From Puniceicoccaceae bacterium (GTDB lineage: Bacteria > Verrucomicrobiota > Verrucomicrobiia > Opitutales > Opitutaceae): 36,629 nucleotides of DNA. The notes under the pieces were generated by a model. It made no database searches. It had not been told where the DNA came from and saw nothing but the letters and a program-made list of their open reading frames with translations. The position numbers and the translations under genes are program-made. Where the stretch lies: assembly GCA_007695295.1 (NCBI GenBank), contig REEB01000157.1:1-36629 (forward strand). The letters run 5' to 3'. Numbering within the stretch: the stretch's first letter is position 1; each line of letters starts with the position of its first letter. Shown in pieces: positions 36,020 to 36,629 of this stretch.

Positions 36020-36119
36020 CGTAGCTGCAGTCGTTAGACGGCGGTCCTTCAGCCTTCGCTCGGAGCGCGGCAAAGAGCGAAGGCTGTCCCGCCGGAGTCC
36101 GCTTGCGGCGTAGGCGGCC
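36020..36119 (+). repeat. Dispersed hairpin repeat, long form, copy C
   Basis: A full-length copy that begins CGTAGCTGCAGTCGTTAGAC. Its middle stem is perfect: CAGCCTTCGCTC against GAGCGAAGGCTG. It ends with the same CCGGAGTCCGCTTGCGGC segment as copy A. Two base changes weaken the first hairpin. Confidence 0.75.
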
Positions 36120-36176
36120 CGGCCCGCCGACTTCATCAGCATTCAGGAGGGATGCCAGCGTGCAGCGTCCCCCGTC

Positions 36177-36209
36177 CGTAGCTGCCGTCGTGAGACGGCG
36201 GTCCTCCCC
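36177..36209 (+). repeat. Dispersed hairpin repeat, short form, copy D
   Basis: A short copy (CGTAGCTGCCGTCGTGAG, then ACGGCGGTCCTCC), preceded by the same CCCCGTC as copy C. It ends about 50 bases before the open RHS frame. Confidence 0.7.
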
Positions 36210-36256
36210 TCAACCAAGAGTCCGCTGGCCAAGGCGTCCCTGAAAGCATCTCGTAA

Positions 36257-36629
36257 TCAGGCGTTTGTTTGGGGCCAAAATCATCGAAAGACCTCAGTAA
36301 CAACCTTGCCCCTGATTCCCAGAGCCGCAGAATCCGCCAAGTCGTGAAATCCTGGGATGAAACCGCCGGGCCAACCGGGGACTGGGAGGTCCAGTCCGAC
36401 ACCCGCTACCTCTACGACGGGTGGCTGCTCATTGCCGAGTACGACGGTACGCAGCCCCTCGACACCGACCCAGTGGTGCTGCTGCGGTCCCACGTCTGGG
36501 GGCTGGATCTCAGCGGCACGGTGCAGGGGGCCGGCGGGGTGGGCGGCCTGCTCTGGACGACCCTACACGGCACTGGGGGCACCGCGACCTACGCCCCGGG
36601 CTACGACGCCAACGGCAACATCCTGGCCT
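36257..36629 (+). pseudogene. RHS/YD-repeat protein fragment, 5'-truncated and open at the window end
   Basis: The frame is open from after a TAA at 36254-36256 to the window edge (124 residues visible). It reads SQSRRIRQVVKSW, then RYLYDGWLLIAEYDG, HVWGLDLSGTVQGAGGVGG and YAPGYDANGNIL. This is the RHS repeat-associated pattern (YD repeats) found in large secreted toxins and their silent cassettes. There is no credible start codon and no signal sequence before the motif, and a repeat-rich spacer abuts it. I therefore take it as a truncated or remnant RHS gene; the real C-terminus is beyond the window. Alternatively the window may enter an RHS gene with a rearranged 5' end. Confidence 0.7.

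Larger units (their letters stand above)
35484..36256. other. Repeat-rich non-coding spacer
   Basis: About 770 bases with no credible gene between cysI and an RHS fragment. They hold four copies of a dispersed hairpin element (listed separately). Two short GC hairpin motifs occur near 35819-35900 (GGCCCCGCAGGGGCGGCC and CGCCCCGGCAGGGGCGGC), and a CCCCGCG-AC-CGCGGGG inverted repeat at about 35743-35758. Confidence 0.6.

Noticed and set aside
35606-36209. A CRISPR array in the repeat-rich spacer
   Set aside because: Copies are unevenly spaced (about 180, 234 and 157 bases), of unequal length and form internal hairpins; there are no uniform spacers or cas genes.

Overview
The window is GC-rich, bacterial and densely coding. 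It most resembles the Verrucomicrobiota, possibly Opitutia-like. The clues are pseudopilins of the H-X9-DG and GspG types, a PEP-CTERM protein, several genes lacking Shine-Dalgarno sequences, Rpn and RHS fragments, and a chromosomal housekeeping set. This placement is inference from protein character; no search was run.

Layout. The 3' end of an H-X9-DG pseudopilin (to 155) converges on a minus-strand set running from 6109 down to 454: an HDOD protein, a large secreted TPR protein, a secreted protein of unknown function and an ExbB/TolQ-type channel subunit. A GspG-like pseudopilin (6279-6929) diverges from that set. Next come a hydroxyacid dehydrogenase and a TIM-barrel isomerase that overlap by 4 bases, tRNA-Phe with its own promoter and terminator, and a second TIM-barrel isomerase. 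The gap after that isomerase (10186-10478) looks like a structured RNA. A DUF4395 membrane protein, a small lipoprotein and a LON-domain protein follow on the minus strand.

From 12892 to 16951 lies the chaperone cluster dnaK-groES-groEL, closed by a strong terminator and with no CIRCE operator. Then come a PhnP-like metallo-hydrolase, an AraC/GyrI-like regulator, an M14 peptidase overlapping a SpoU RNA methyltransferase, a cytosolic-looking GH5 glycosidase, a vapBC module with overlapping palindromes, a small DUF5658-like membrane protein and an Rpn nuclease broken by one missing base. Two exported-type proteins follow, a beta-helix protein and a PEP-CTERM protein, and then a ParA ATPase with no ParB partner in view.

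From 27627 to 35483 the plus strand carries tightly spaced genes: GYF/RDD membrane protein, secreted propeller-like protein, alanine dehydrogenase, ComF, AccD, FolC, and after a 260-base gap CysI. AccD keeps only one of the four zinc-ribbon cysteines. The last 1.1 kb is a repeat-rich spacer holding four copies of a hairpin-forming dispersed element, followed by an RHS fragment that runs off the window.

The most interesting signals are the possible stand-alone structured RNA after 10185, the repeat family at 35.6-36.2 kb, the zinc-ribbon-less AccD, the joint chaperone cluster without CIRCE, and the nested palindromes in front of vapBC and the PEP-CTERM gene.
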